Below are positions 36,771-44,484 of a stretch of DNA of 64,000 nucleotides, in pieces (within the stretch, counting starts at the first letter, position 1; the number at the start of each line of letters is the position of its first letter). The notes under the pieces were generated by a model. The model worked only from the letters and a program-made list of their open reading frames with translations. It was not told the DNA's origin and searched no databases. The translations under genes were made by a program, and so were the position numbers. Origin of the DNA: Promethearchaeia archaeon (GTDB taxonomy: Archaea; Asgardarchaeota; Lokiarchaeia; Sigyniarchaeales; SOKP01); the NCBI GenBank assembly GCA_029856145.1, contig JAHQWK010000002.1, positions 62,001 through 126,000 on the forward strand, read 5' to 3'.

Positions 36771-37724
36771 ATGCAAGAATATGCGAATAAACAGGATGAC
36801 GATAATATTTTAAAATATATGGACAGAATTCTTAAAACCACGCCTCAAAATGCTGATGATTGGGAGAAGAAAGCGTTCGTTTATAAAAACATGAGAGAGC
36901 TGAAGAAAGCTGTTTCTTGTCTAGAGAAAGCTATAGAATTATCGCCTAACAATTCCGGTTACTACGAGAAAACGGGTAATCTACTATCAGACCTTATACA
37001 ATATGAAGCTGCATTAGGATATTACAATAAAAGTGCTGAGATCTCTCCTGAATGTGGAGCTTATTGGAATAATCTCGCGTTATGTTATGACAATTTAAAT
37101 GATTATAACCATGCTAAAAAGTATTATGAAAAGTCAATCAAACTAGATCCAACTATTCGTACTGTATGGTATAATCTAGGGGAATTATACCTTAACAATA
37201 ATGAAATTGCGAAAGCAAAAGAATGCTATGCTGAATTGATCAAAAGAGATACAGAGAACGAATTTCTGTTAAAAGTTGCTTTATTCTATAAGAAAATAAA
37301 TGCTTATAAGGAAGCTACTAAATATCTCCAAAAGCTTGTTGACTTAGAACCTGATAATGATGAAGCATGGTTTCATTTGGCTCATTCATATGATCAACAA
37401 AGAGCCTATGATTTGGCAATAGAGTCATATAAGAACTGTGTAAACCTTAATCCTCGGAATTATTCTTCTTGGAATAATTTAGGGCTCATGTACGCTCTCA
37501 AAGAAGACTTTAAAGAAGCAATTAAATGTTATAAAAAAAGTATTCTCATAAACCCAAAAAGTGATATAACATGGGAAAATCTTCAACTTGCTTATTATGG
37601 AGTAGAAAAATTTGATAAAGCAGAATTATGTAGAAAAAGAGTAGAGCAGTTGAAAAATGAGGATGACGAATTACATGAAAATAAAACAAGATCTAATGAT
37701 GAGAGTAAACAATATTACATCTGA
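36771..37724 (+). CDS. TPR protein
   Basis: A 317-residue protein made almost wholly of about eight TPRs (for example AVSCLEKAIELSPNNSGYYE and AIKCYKKSILINPKSDI), ending in a short acidic tail. ATG at 36771 is preceded by CAAGGAA; the frame is open upstream for ~15 codons but without a normal start. It lies 108 bases after the helicase gene and is probably co-transcribed. It is likely an adaptor or chaperone-like scaffold. Confidence 0.8.
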   Translation: MQEYANKQDDDNILKYMDRILKTTPQNADDWEKKAFVYKNMRELKKAVSCLEKAIELSPNNSGYYEKTGNLLSDLIQYEAALGYYNKSAEISPECGAYWNNLALCYDNLNDYNHAKKYYEKSIKLDPTIRTVWYNLGELYLNNNEIAKAKECYAELIKRDTENEFLLKVALFYKKINAYKEATKYLQKLVDLEPDNDEAWFHLAHSYDQQRAYDLAIESYKNCVNLNPRNYSSWNNLGLMYALKEDFKEAIKCYKKSILINPKSDITWENLQLAYYGVEKFDKAELCRKRVEQLKNEDDELHENKTRSNDESKQYYI

Positions 37725-37771
37725 AAACAACTGAAATCTTAACTCTTATTTTTTTTTAGCTTATATGTACC

Positions 37772-38737
37772 CTAACCAAGAACTTCAAGAGTAGATTTTT
37801 TCGTAAAATTAAGCTCTTTTTCATTTGTATATGAATTTTCCTTAATAACTATATTAGATAATTTAACCTTATCTCCGTCGGTAATCAATTTTACACACTC
37901 AACCGCCTGAAGTCCCCATATAGTGACTTTAATTGATGCCGACTCATCTGATAGCACCAATTTAAACAGAAAGGACTTATCACCATTCTTTAATGTTAGT
38001 TCCTTAAAAAATTCGACCTCAACTGTTCCGGTAATGAATCTAACAAATCCTTCCTTTTCATAAAGGCTCTGAACAGTCCATTTAGATTTCTTTTCTTTGC
38101 TTTCTCGTACAGGCGTGCTCGAAGGTTCTGAGGACTTGTTCTCTGAGACTTTTAATTCTACAATTTCATGAATTTTCACATTTTCAGGGGCTAAAATAAT
38201 ATTTCCTTGTCTCCCTAGATGAACTTCTAAATTCCCGTCCCTTCCCTTCTTTGAATATGCTCCAACTACTTGAATTATCTCACCCTTCTTAAAGAGCTCA
38301 TTTTCCATTATTTCCACGCTTTCATTCCACAAGACAACTTTTATACAATCAGAGTTATCACAGATCTGAAATGAACCCACACGTCCCGGAGTATTATCTT
38401 TCTTTACAAAATCTCTGACCTGATACACAGCCTCCACTCGACCTGCTATTACGATATTTCTCAAATTTTCCAGAACTGAGGAAATCGGGATAGCAGAATC
38501 GTTATAATCAATGACCTCTTCAGCTATATGATTTAAAATCTCCTTATCTTCTCTCGAATCTACATCGATCCCATGCTCTTTTGCAATCAAGTATAAGATA
38601 GCTCGCTTTGTCATAAATCCTTGAAATTCGGTCTCTTTTTCGTTTACATGTTTGGTGAGTTCCTTTTCACTGATTCCTGAGTTCAATAAAGCTTGATATA
38701 TCTCTTCAGCTCGTTCTACCATTTTTTTCACATTCAT
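37772..38737 (-). CDS. RPA-like single-stranded DNA-binding protein
   Basis: A 321-residue protein. An N-terminal helical segment (~1-70, EMVERAEEI...SEKELTKHV type) is followed by two OB-folds: ~85-185 (NIVIAGRVEAVYQVRDF, then DCIKVVLWNESVEI and KKGEIIQVVGAYSKK) and ~225-318 (FVRFITGTVEVEFFKE, then ASIKVTIWGLQAVE). The VVLWNE and VTIWG strands are characteristic of archaeal RPA. It would coat ssDNA in replication or repair. Its start overlaps the end of the upstream TFB-like gene by ~30 bases; ATG at 38722 is another possible start. No zinc finger is seen. Being next to HNH and helicase genes, it may serve an element rather than the chromosome. Confidence 0.75.
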   Translation of the reverse strand: MNVKKMVERAEEIYQALLNSGISEKELTKHVNEKETEFQGFMTKRAILYLIAKEHGIDVDSREDKEILNHIAEEVIDYNDSAIPISSVLENLRNIVIAGRVEAVYQVRDFVKKDNTPGRVGSFQICDNSDCIKVVLWNESVEIMENELFKKGEIIQVVGAYSKKGRDGNLEVHLGRQGNIILAPENVKIHEIVELKVSENKSSEPSSTPVRESKEKKSKWTVQSLYEKEGFVRFITGTVEVEFFKELTLKNGDKSFLFKLVLSDESASIKVTIWGLQAVECVKLITDGDKVKLSNIVIKENSYTNEKELNFTKKSTLEVLG

Positions 38738-39377
38738 TTATTTTATTCAAAATTAAATTTTTGAAAATTAAGTCCTTTTTGTAATTTACAGTTAATCCAA
38801 TTTTATTTCGCGTTCTATGAAAGGCATATGCAGAACAGCTACATAATACTCGGAGGTTAGATTGAATGATTTTACACTCAGAACGAGAAGAGCAATCATC
38901 TAAAAGGTCAGTAACAAAAACCACCACTGCGACTTGAGTCATGATTTGAGGCCTAAAACATAAATGATCTAATTTCAGCTGCAATCTCCTTGCATTCTCT
39001 CTTGCCCTTCTATAGTCGAAAACGGGAGCTAATCGGTGAAATTTATGTAAATATATACGAACCTTTATTCCTTGATGTTTAGAAGTAAGAAGGTTAGCAT
39101 TCTGTTTAAAGAACTTTCTAATTCGTACAAGGTTAACCAAAAAACGAGTAATAAACCTATAAACTAACACTCTTGGAACGTTTAAAGCTTTACTTATCTG
39201 AATGTACTCGGAATCTGTGATTGCACGTATTTTTTCCTTAGAGGTAACAAACCCGATGTTCCTGAAAAGATAATCCAATACAACAAGGCGAAGTGCTTCT
39301 GTGTCTTTAAAATATTTTGTATAATACTCGTTAACATCCTGAGCCTCAATATCTGGCTTCTTTAGAGTCTGAGTCAT
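38706..39377 (-). CDS. Cyclin-fold TFB-like small protein
   Basis: A 223-residue helical protein upstream of, and overlapping, the RPA-like gene. A region near 75-125 (IQISKALNVPRVLVYRFIT) looks like a helix-turn-helix. A later stretch (RPQIMTQVAVVVFVTDLLDD, then VLCSCSAYAFHRTRNKIGL) resembles the second half of a TFB cyclin repeat. No zinc ribbon is present. The overlap with the RPA gene implies coupled expression. Related in style to the 477-residue protein at 19.6 kb. I am unsure of the family; a viral or plasmid regulator is possible. Confidence 0.35.
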   Translation of the reverse strand: MTQTLKKPDIEAQDVNEYYTKYFKDTEALRLVVLDYLFRNIGFVTSKEKIRAITDSEYIQISKALNVPRVLVYRFITRFLVNLVRIRKFFKQNANLLTSKHQGIKVRIYLHKFHRLAPVFDYRRARENARRLQLKLDHLCFRPQIMTQVAVVVFVTDLLDDCSSRSECKIIQSNLRVLCSCSAYAFHRTRNKIGLTVNYKKDLIFKNLILNKINECEKNGRTS

Positions 39378-39504
39378 GATTTATCCAATGATTCTATTTA
39401 ATCTTATATTATGAATATAGCAAGAGTATTTAAACAAAAAATATCAAATGATGAGAAGGTGAAAACTTAAATCTAAAAAGTGATGATTATAAAATGACAA
39501 AAAG

Positions 39505-40029
39505 ATGGTTTGTGTCCGGTGTAAATCAACAGTGAACGTAATACCGGTTGAGAGTGACATGTTTAACGAGGAGGCTAATGAAGGGAGAGTTCTCGAATCT
39601 AATTTATGTGATAAATGCATAGAAGACTTTTCAGAAAAATATTGTACGTGGAATCAAAGAAAGTTAATTAGAAAAAAAATGTGTGTGGTATGTATGGCAG
39701 AAGCAAATATAAGTTCATTTACTCTTTTTTATGCTGATGATGAAGCTGAAATAATAGTGGAAAAAGTAAGTGCTTTTTGTGAATCATGTCTAAGGGGCGT
39801 ACTGAAGGAATACTTCCAATTTGAATATGGAAAATCTGATAGATATATACCCGCAAACGTTCGAAGTGAAGTATGGGAAAGGGACGGGGGTAAGTGTGCG
39901 GAATGTGGCAGCAGAGAGAAGTTGGAATTTGACCATATAATCCCATTTAGTAAAGGAGGTAGTAATACCGCGAGAAATATTCAACTTCTATGTGAGTCAT
40001 GCAATAGGCAAAAAAAGGATATAATATAA
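39505..40029 (+). CDS. HNH endonuclease with two N-terminal zinc ribbons
   Basis: A 174-residue protein. Two Cys4 units come first (CVRC...CDKC, then CVVC...CESC). A classic HNH domain follows: [39 protein letters not shown] with the catalytic DH, then [15 protein letters not shown] with Asn, the Cys pair and final residues. All catalytic positions are intact. Such enzymes serve as restriction or homing nucleases. The double ribbon may give DNA-sequence or partner specificity. It is divergent from the TFB-like/RPA genes. Confidence 0.88.
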   Translation: MVCVRCKSTVNVIPVESDMFNEEANEGRVLESNLCDKCIEDFSEKYCTWNQRKLIRKKMCVVCMAEANISSFTLFYADDEAEIIVEKVSAFCESCLRGVLKEYFQFEYGKSDRYIPANVRSEVWERDGGKCAECGSREKLEFDHIIPFSKGGSNTARNIQLLCESCNRQKKDII

Positions 40030-40073
40030 TTAAGACTATTTAAACAAAAGAATTAATAATTAGTACAAATATT

Positions 40074-41486
40074 GTGGAAATTGTGGACCTGAAGAAAGAA
40101 GAACAAAAAAATGTTGAGGTAGAGGGTACTTTTGTTTATAAATACACTTTTACTAATCCTATCAGTGATGTATTTGAATTATTATTAGACTTACCAAGTC
40201 TATTATTTTATTCTTTTGAAGAAACTAATGATTCAACTGAAGATACTAGATTAGTTAAATACGCTATGCTTAGCGAAGAAGCATTATATAAATTTAAAAT
40301 TATAGAACAAAAACCAAATAGATTAATTATATATGATTATGATTTTATGGGAACTATGGTTGGGGAAAGAGGAAGATTGATGCTTAAATTTCATGAGATC
40401 TCTAATGAAAGTGTAAAATTAATTGTACAGCATCAAATTATTGATTCAAAATCTAAACGATGGGAAGGAGAACACAAGAAAAAAGTTGCTGGGCTTCCTC
40501 CAGGGTACCAACATCTTTCAAGGAACCCATTCAATGTGCTCGAACAAAACTGGTTAGGAATGAACTTAGATAAGAAACTAAAAAGACAAGATATTAGTAA
40601 AATATTTGTAAGGTGTAAAGGGAAAAGAATTATAGTTGAAGAGGGTAGCCTTGCAATTATGCAAGGGTTCACTCTAGTCTTAGATAACCTTGGTATCATT
40701 GATATAAAGAGTGAAGTGGAAGGACTTGAAAATTTCACTGAATTAACTGACTTACATCTTAATGGTAATAATATTAAAGAGATTACAGGTCTTGATAAGT
40801 TGGTAAATTTGAGAAATTTATATTTGAATGCTAATAAGATCGAGTGGATAAGCGGATTAGAAAATCTTTCCAAATTGGAACGCCTTTATTTGAGCGGGAA
40901 TAATATTCAAGAGATAGAAGGTCTTGAAAATCTCACCAATTTAAGGATCCTACTCCTTAACGATAATAAAATCTCCAATATAAGGGGAATGGAAAATCTT
41001 GCAGCTCTTCAACATTTTGAAATTATAAACAATCCAGTTCCTGAAGATATAATAAAGGATTTAGGCGGGTATGCAAAAAGCTACTTTGGTAAAGAACTGG
41101 ATCATGTACGATTTCCGCAAAGATTTGTAAGATATTGTCAAAAACCAACCTCGGAAATAGATTTAAGGGAATCTGAAAGAAAAATGGAAGAAGAAGCATT
41201 AAAGAGGAAAGTAGATGAAGTTCTGAGAAGTTCCCAAAAGATTCGCCTTAGTATGTTTCGGAATGCGTTAAATTTAGATAAAAGTAAATTTGATAATAGA
41301 ATATTAGAATGGACCAAAGAATTTAATTTTACAATTGATGGAGATTTTCTAATAAAACTACAAACCGCACAAGCTCCTGAGTTAATAATGGAGACAAGTT
41401 GGGAAGATAAGAGTTGTCCAGCTTGCGGAAAAAGGATAGTCGATACCCAACAAAAAATTTGTGAATTTTGTGGTACAGAATTATAA
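40074..41486 (+). CDS. SRPBCC-like + LRR + winged-helix + zinc-ribbon fusion protein
   Basis: A 470-residue, four-part protein. Residues ~15-155 look like a START/SRPBCC lipid- or ligand-binding fold (YTFTNPISDVFELLLDLPSL start, YQHLSRNPFNV end). LRRs of the SDS22 type span ~215-345 (NFTELTDLHLNGNNIKEI). A winged-helix or PCI-like unit lies at ~385-440 (IRLSMFRNALNLDKSKFDNR, FNFTIDGDFLI). A C-terminal zinc ribbon ends it (CPACG...CEFCG, 448-467). The start is GTG at 40074, or GTG at 40083. I know of no named protein with this order. It may link a small-molecule cue to protein binding and nucleic-acid binding. It begins 44 bases after the HNH gene. Confidence 0.6.
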   Translation: MEIVDLKKEEQKNVEVEGTFVYKYTFTNPISDVFELLLDLPSLLFYSFEETNDSTEDTRLVKYAMLSEEALYKFKIIEQKPNRLIIYDYDFMGTMVGERGRLMLKFHEISNESVKLIVQHQIIDSKSKRWEGEHKKKVAGLPPGYQHLSRNPFNVLEQNWLGMNLDKKLKRQDISKIFVRCKGKRIIVEEGSLAIMQGFTLVLDNLGIIDIKSEVEGLENFTELTDLHLNGNNIKEITGLDKLVNLRNLYLNANKIEWISGLENLSKLERLYLSGNNIQEIEGLENLTNLRILLLNDNKISNIRGMENLAALQHFEIINNPVPEDIIKDLGGYAKSYFGKELDHVRFPQRFVRYCQKPTSEIDLRESERKMEEEALKRKVDEVLRSSQKIRLSMFRNALNLDKSKFDNRILEWTKEFNFTIDGDFLIKLQTAQAPELIMETSWEDKSCPACGKRIVDTQQKICEFCGTEL

Positions 41487-41536
41487 AAATTTCAAGAATA
41501 AGTAATTTAACTTTTATCTAATTTTCAGATTCGTAT

Positions 41537-41926
41537 TTAATCTAATGTTAATTGGATTTTTTTAGGCATTTTTTTGTTTGTAGTAAAGAATTTTCTACAT
41601 TTTTCGTAGTTTCTTCCCAATTTTTCAAGGTTATTCATTACTCGGTCTTTATTTAAATGATGTTCCTCACACATCAGAGATTTTGCTCGTTCTTTATTAG
41701 GATGATTCCAAAGAATATTATCAAATTGAGTATTAATTTCAGGAACCAATATGATTTTTCTTACTTTCTTAATTAGTTCAGGAGTAAGCGCGCTAAAATT
41801 AAAATTCTTCCTTTCATTTACTATAACGGATGCTAAACCCTTATATTTCCTAATAAGAGTTAATGCTTTTTTTGGTCCAATACCCCTAATCCCTGTAAAA
41901 TAATCCGAACCTTTTTTAGGTGACAA
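41537..41926 (-). pseudogene. C-terminal fragment of flap endonuclease FEN-1
   Basis: A 129-codon remnant matching the last third of archaeal FEN-1. It has the helix-hairpin-helix (GSDYFTGIRGIGPKKALTLI), KKVRKIILVPEI, and ILWNHPNKERAKSLMCEEHH followed by DRVMNNLEKLGR. The N and I catalytic domains, about 210 residues with most metal ligands, are missing. A TAG stops the frame just upstream of a TTG, and only 60 bases separate it from the divergent neighbour, so the rest is not nearby. The DNA-binding part could still be expressed, but the simplest reading is a broken copy, with a complete fen gene elsewhere. Confidence 0.75.
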
Positions 41927-41988
41927 GTAAATCTAATTACTCATTAAATTTATAAATACAAATTTTTTAAATTATTATGTGAAATATC

Positions 41989-42435
41989 ATGACGATAGAA
42001 GGTTGGATTCATCCTGTCCATACAGAATTCGAGGCTCGGAAATTAGTAGATTTCATTAGGAATCATAAGTCATTGAGAGTTATAATGCATGTTGCTATAC
42101 TTAATGGTACGTTGGAGACGCGAGATAGGCGAAGAGTAGGTCAAGAAAACAAGAGAACTTTGTTAATAATGTATAATTCTTTAGGAGAACGAGAATTTTT
42201 AGAAGATATGAGAAATGACTTAAATATCAGTATTGAATCTTTGTTTACTTTAGACGATTTAAAAGATATAGATAAAGAATATATAGGGGATGGTGTAGAT
42301 ATTGAAGATGAAGATGCCGTTGTGTGGAAGATTAGGAATGTCGATTATATAGACTGGGAGGACTATTATGATTATGATAAGGATAAAGTTATTTCTGATT
42401 TTTTTCACGGTAAAGAAATTATCACTATTTCATGA
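41989..42435 (+). CDS. Hypothetical acidic protein
   Basis: A 148-residue protein with an alpha/beta start (EFEARKLVDFIRNHKSL, RVIMHVAILNGT) and a very acidic, aromatic C-terminal half (DYIDWEDYYDYDKDK). There are no Cys or membrane segments. The acidic face could mimic DNA, as in anti-restriction proteins, but that is speculation. ATG at 41989 follows an AT-rich promoter gap shared with the FEN-1 fragment. Confidence 0.5.
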   Translation: MTIEGWIHPVHTEFEARKLVDFIRNHKSLRVIMHVAILNGTLETRDRRRVGQENKRTLLIMYNSLGEREFLEDMRNDLNISIESLFTLDDLKDIDKEYIGDGVDIEDEDAVVWKIRNVDYIDWEDYYDYDKDKVISDFFHGKEIITIS

Positions 42436-42536
42436 GTAAGCGTTCTAGGACAATTTTTAGATTAATGTCCGTTTTTCTCCTATAATTCTTCAATACCCCT
42501 TGCCAACAAAACAGTTAGTAGAATCTTATAAGTGTT

Positions 42537-43835
42537 TTATAGGAGGACCTTTAAAGAAAACTCCTTAATTTCTCCAATTTGGTTTTGATCTGGATCTTTA
42601 AAAGTCGTTTTTATCTTAATAGAGTAATCTCCTGCTTCTATTGGTTTAAGACTAATTTCCCATTTCATATTTTCATTTGTTCGAAGTGAATATATTTGTT
42701 TTTTTAATGTCCCTCTCATTACTTTAAGATTTTCAGGAAAATCTATTTCTATGTTAAGATCTAAGGCTTCACCCTTACTTTTATTTTCAATAAGGATTTC
42801 TAAAGGGAAAGATTTGCCAATTAAAGGAGGTCTCAAATTTTTTATAGAGATATCTAATGTGGGAGGGGGAGATATTAGGGTTGGATATAATAATTCAGAA
42901 TATTCATAGAAAAATTTCAAATTCCCATTTAATTCTGAAGTTAATAAGATTGGACCAATAGTGGGATTTTCCATTTGAAAATGTGGCTTAATTAGTAGAT
43001 TTATTTGACACGTCTGACCCGGTGTTATAGTAATAGGTAATTCTGGTTTTTTATGAAATGTAAAATTATCAGTAAGTTGGATGCCAATTTTCATAATTTT
43101 TAATTCCTTTAAGTTATAATTGTAAAAAGAGTTTTCTGTAATATCTAATAGAGGCTTTGTATCAATATTCATTGTTAGATTTATGACATCGTTAGTTGTA
43201 TATATTTTTTTATCCAAAGTCAATTTAACGATTAATGAAACAATTGTTTTAGCTATTACTAAGGCTGATTTTGCTAGATTTATTTCTCCCTCATAAAATT
43301 TCGAATTTTCAAAATCCTTTTCAATTTTTTTAATATATTTCTCTTTTTTATCTTTAGTAGCAACAGTTAAATCCTTAACTAACTTAATTAAAGCACTCTC
43401 TTTAAAATAGCTATCATCTACAAAACTTCTAATTTTTTTAACAATATTTAATCCTTCTTCTTGCTTTCCTTCAACAAATAAACATAAATAAGATAAACTT
43501 GAAAACACTACGAAAAGTTGATTTATATCTGAAGAATTGCGTAAACTAGGGATATAATTAAGAGATTCCTTGAAGAATTGATAAGCTTCAGAAAAATTAT
43601 TATTAAGAAGAGAGGCATTTCCAGCATTCCTTAAAAATTCTAAACCCCTTAGATATTTATCCTCATGAATAGCACTCTTAGCAGCATTAAAAAAACATTC
43701 CTTAGCAATTTCATAATTCCCTAACTTTAAGAAAATATTTCCAACAGTATTATATGATTTCGCAGCTCGTTTATATTGCATTGCTTTATAAAGTTGCTCC
43801 GCTTTCTTTAATTGTTTTTCAGGATCTTTTCCCAT
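42537..43835 (-). CDS. TPR plus beta-sandwich (CARDB/arrestin-like) protein
   Basis: A 432-residue protein. The N-terminal ~180 residues are TPRs (AEQLYKAMQYKRAAKSYNTV, YEIAKECFFNAAKSA), resembling alpha-SNAP-like arrays. The C-terminal ~240 residues form two beta-sandwich domains: ~200-300 and ~315-432 (TLDISIKNLRPPLIGKSFPL and an Ig-like end GEIKEFSLKVLL). There is no signal peptide or membrane helix, so the beta domains are cytosolic, unlike most CARDB modules. It lies downstream of mvhD on the same strand, 165 bases away. TPR plus beta-sandwich is reminiscent of trafficking adaptors, but this is only an analogy. Confidence 0.55.
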   Translation of the reverse strand: MGKDPEKQLKKAEQLYKAMQYKRAAKSYNTVGNIFLKLGNYEIAKECFFNAAKSAIHEDKYLRGLEFLRNAGNASLLNNNFSEAYQFFKESLNYIPSLRNSSDINQLFVVFSSLSYLCLFVEGKQEEGLNIVKKIRSFVDDSYFKESALIKLVKDLTVATKDKKEKYIKKIEKDFENSKFYEGEINLAKSALVIAKTIVSLIVKLTLDKKIYTTNDVINLTMNIDTKPLLDITENSFYNYNLKELKIMKIGIQLTDNFTFHKKPELPITITPGQTCQINLLIKPHFQMENPTIGPILLTSELNGNLKFFYEYSELLYPTLISPPPTLDISIKNLRPPLIGKSFPLEILIENKSKGEALDLNIEIDFPENLKVMRGTLKKQIYSLRTNENMKWEISLKPIEAGDYSIKIKTTFKDPDQNQIGEIKEFSLKVLL

Positions 43836-43934
43836 CTAAAACTCACTTCAGTAAAAATTATTAATAAATAAGAAAAGAATTTGTAAAATAAAAAGTTAAA
43901 AGAAAGACAGAAAATTTTTAAACAAATTTAAAAA

Positions 43935-43980
43935 TATTAATTTCCGAAACCTTCACAAGGTTAGTCCCAATTCAACTAAA
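43935..43980 (-). other. Candidate SECIS-like hairpin in the mvhD 3' region
   Basis: About 40 bases after the mvhD stop, the minus strand can form AACCUU-GUG-AAGGUU (43948-43962). It is flanked by purine-rich sides (GGGACU and UCGGA) and an outer AAUU/AAUU pairing. Archaeal SECIS elements lie in 3' untranslated regions and have a purine internal loop below a short apical stem. The position fits, but the canonical GAA/A internal loop is not clearly present, so the assignment is tentative. Confidence 0.3.
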
Positions 43981-44000
43981 ATTTATTTGAAAAGATCATT

Positions 44001-44471
44001 CTATTCGGTTTTCGACTTTTTTGATTCTTTCTCCTCTTTCTTAGAAGGATTAGAATCTTTTAATGGATTGCTGCCCAAATTTTTAATTGTCTCTGAAATA
44101 CGAGTTGCTTCACTTTGAAATTTTACGCCTTCAGCGGCACTGCAGTGAAACATTTGAATTCTTTCTGGTGAAATTCCTACTGTTTTTAAAATTTCTTTTG
44201 CATAACTAACATTCCTTTCGGCGACCAAATTACCTGTTTCATAATCACATTCACCTTTGTATCAAGCACCAATGGCAATTCCATCAGCACCTTTACCTAT
44301 TGCACGCATCATTAAAGATGGGGTGACTCTTCCTGAACAATTAATTCTAACGGGTCTTAATGTAGCAGGATATTGAGCTCTAATCGTTCCAGCCATATCT
44401 CCTGCTCCATATCCTCATTTCCAACAAAGGAATGCTAAAATCTTTATATCTCCATTTGATGTCTCGCTCAT
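44001..44471 (-). CDS. mvhD: MvhD/VhuD-type selenoprotein with two in-frame TGA (Sec) codons
   Basis: A 156-residue iron-sulfur protein that passes electrons from hydrogenase or formate dehydrogenase to HdrA. The gene reads through TGA at 44415-44417 (LCWKUGYGAGDM, Sec19) and TGA at 44262-44264 (GAUYKGECDYETG, Sec70). The family has Cys at both sites, and flanking sequence is perfectly conserved on each side (RPVRINCSGRVTP, SLMMRAIGKGADG). Without recoding only the last 75 codons appear as a frame. ATG at 44471 has GAGGTGA upstream and lies 13 bases after hdrA. VhuD/MvhD and HdrA are known selenoproteins in methanococci and have been reported in Lokiarchaeota. A Lys/Ser-rich tail extends beyond the usual end. 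Confidence 0.92.
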
Positions 44472-44484
44472 AAATTTCACCTCT

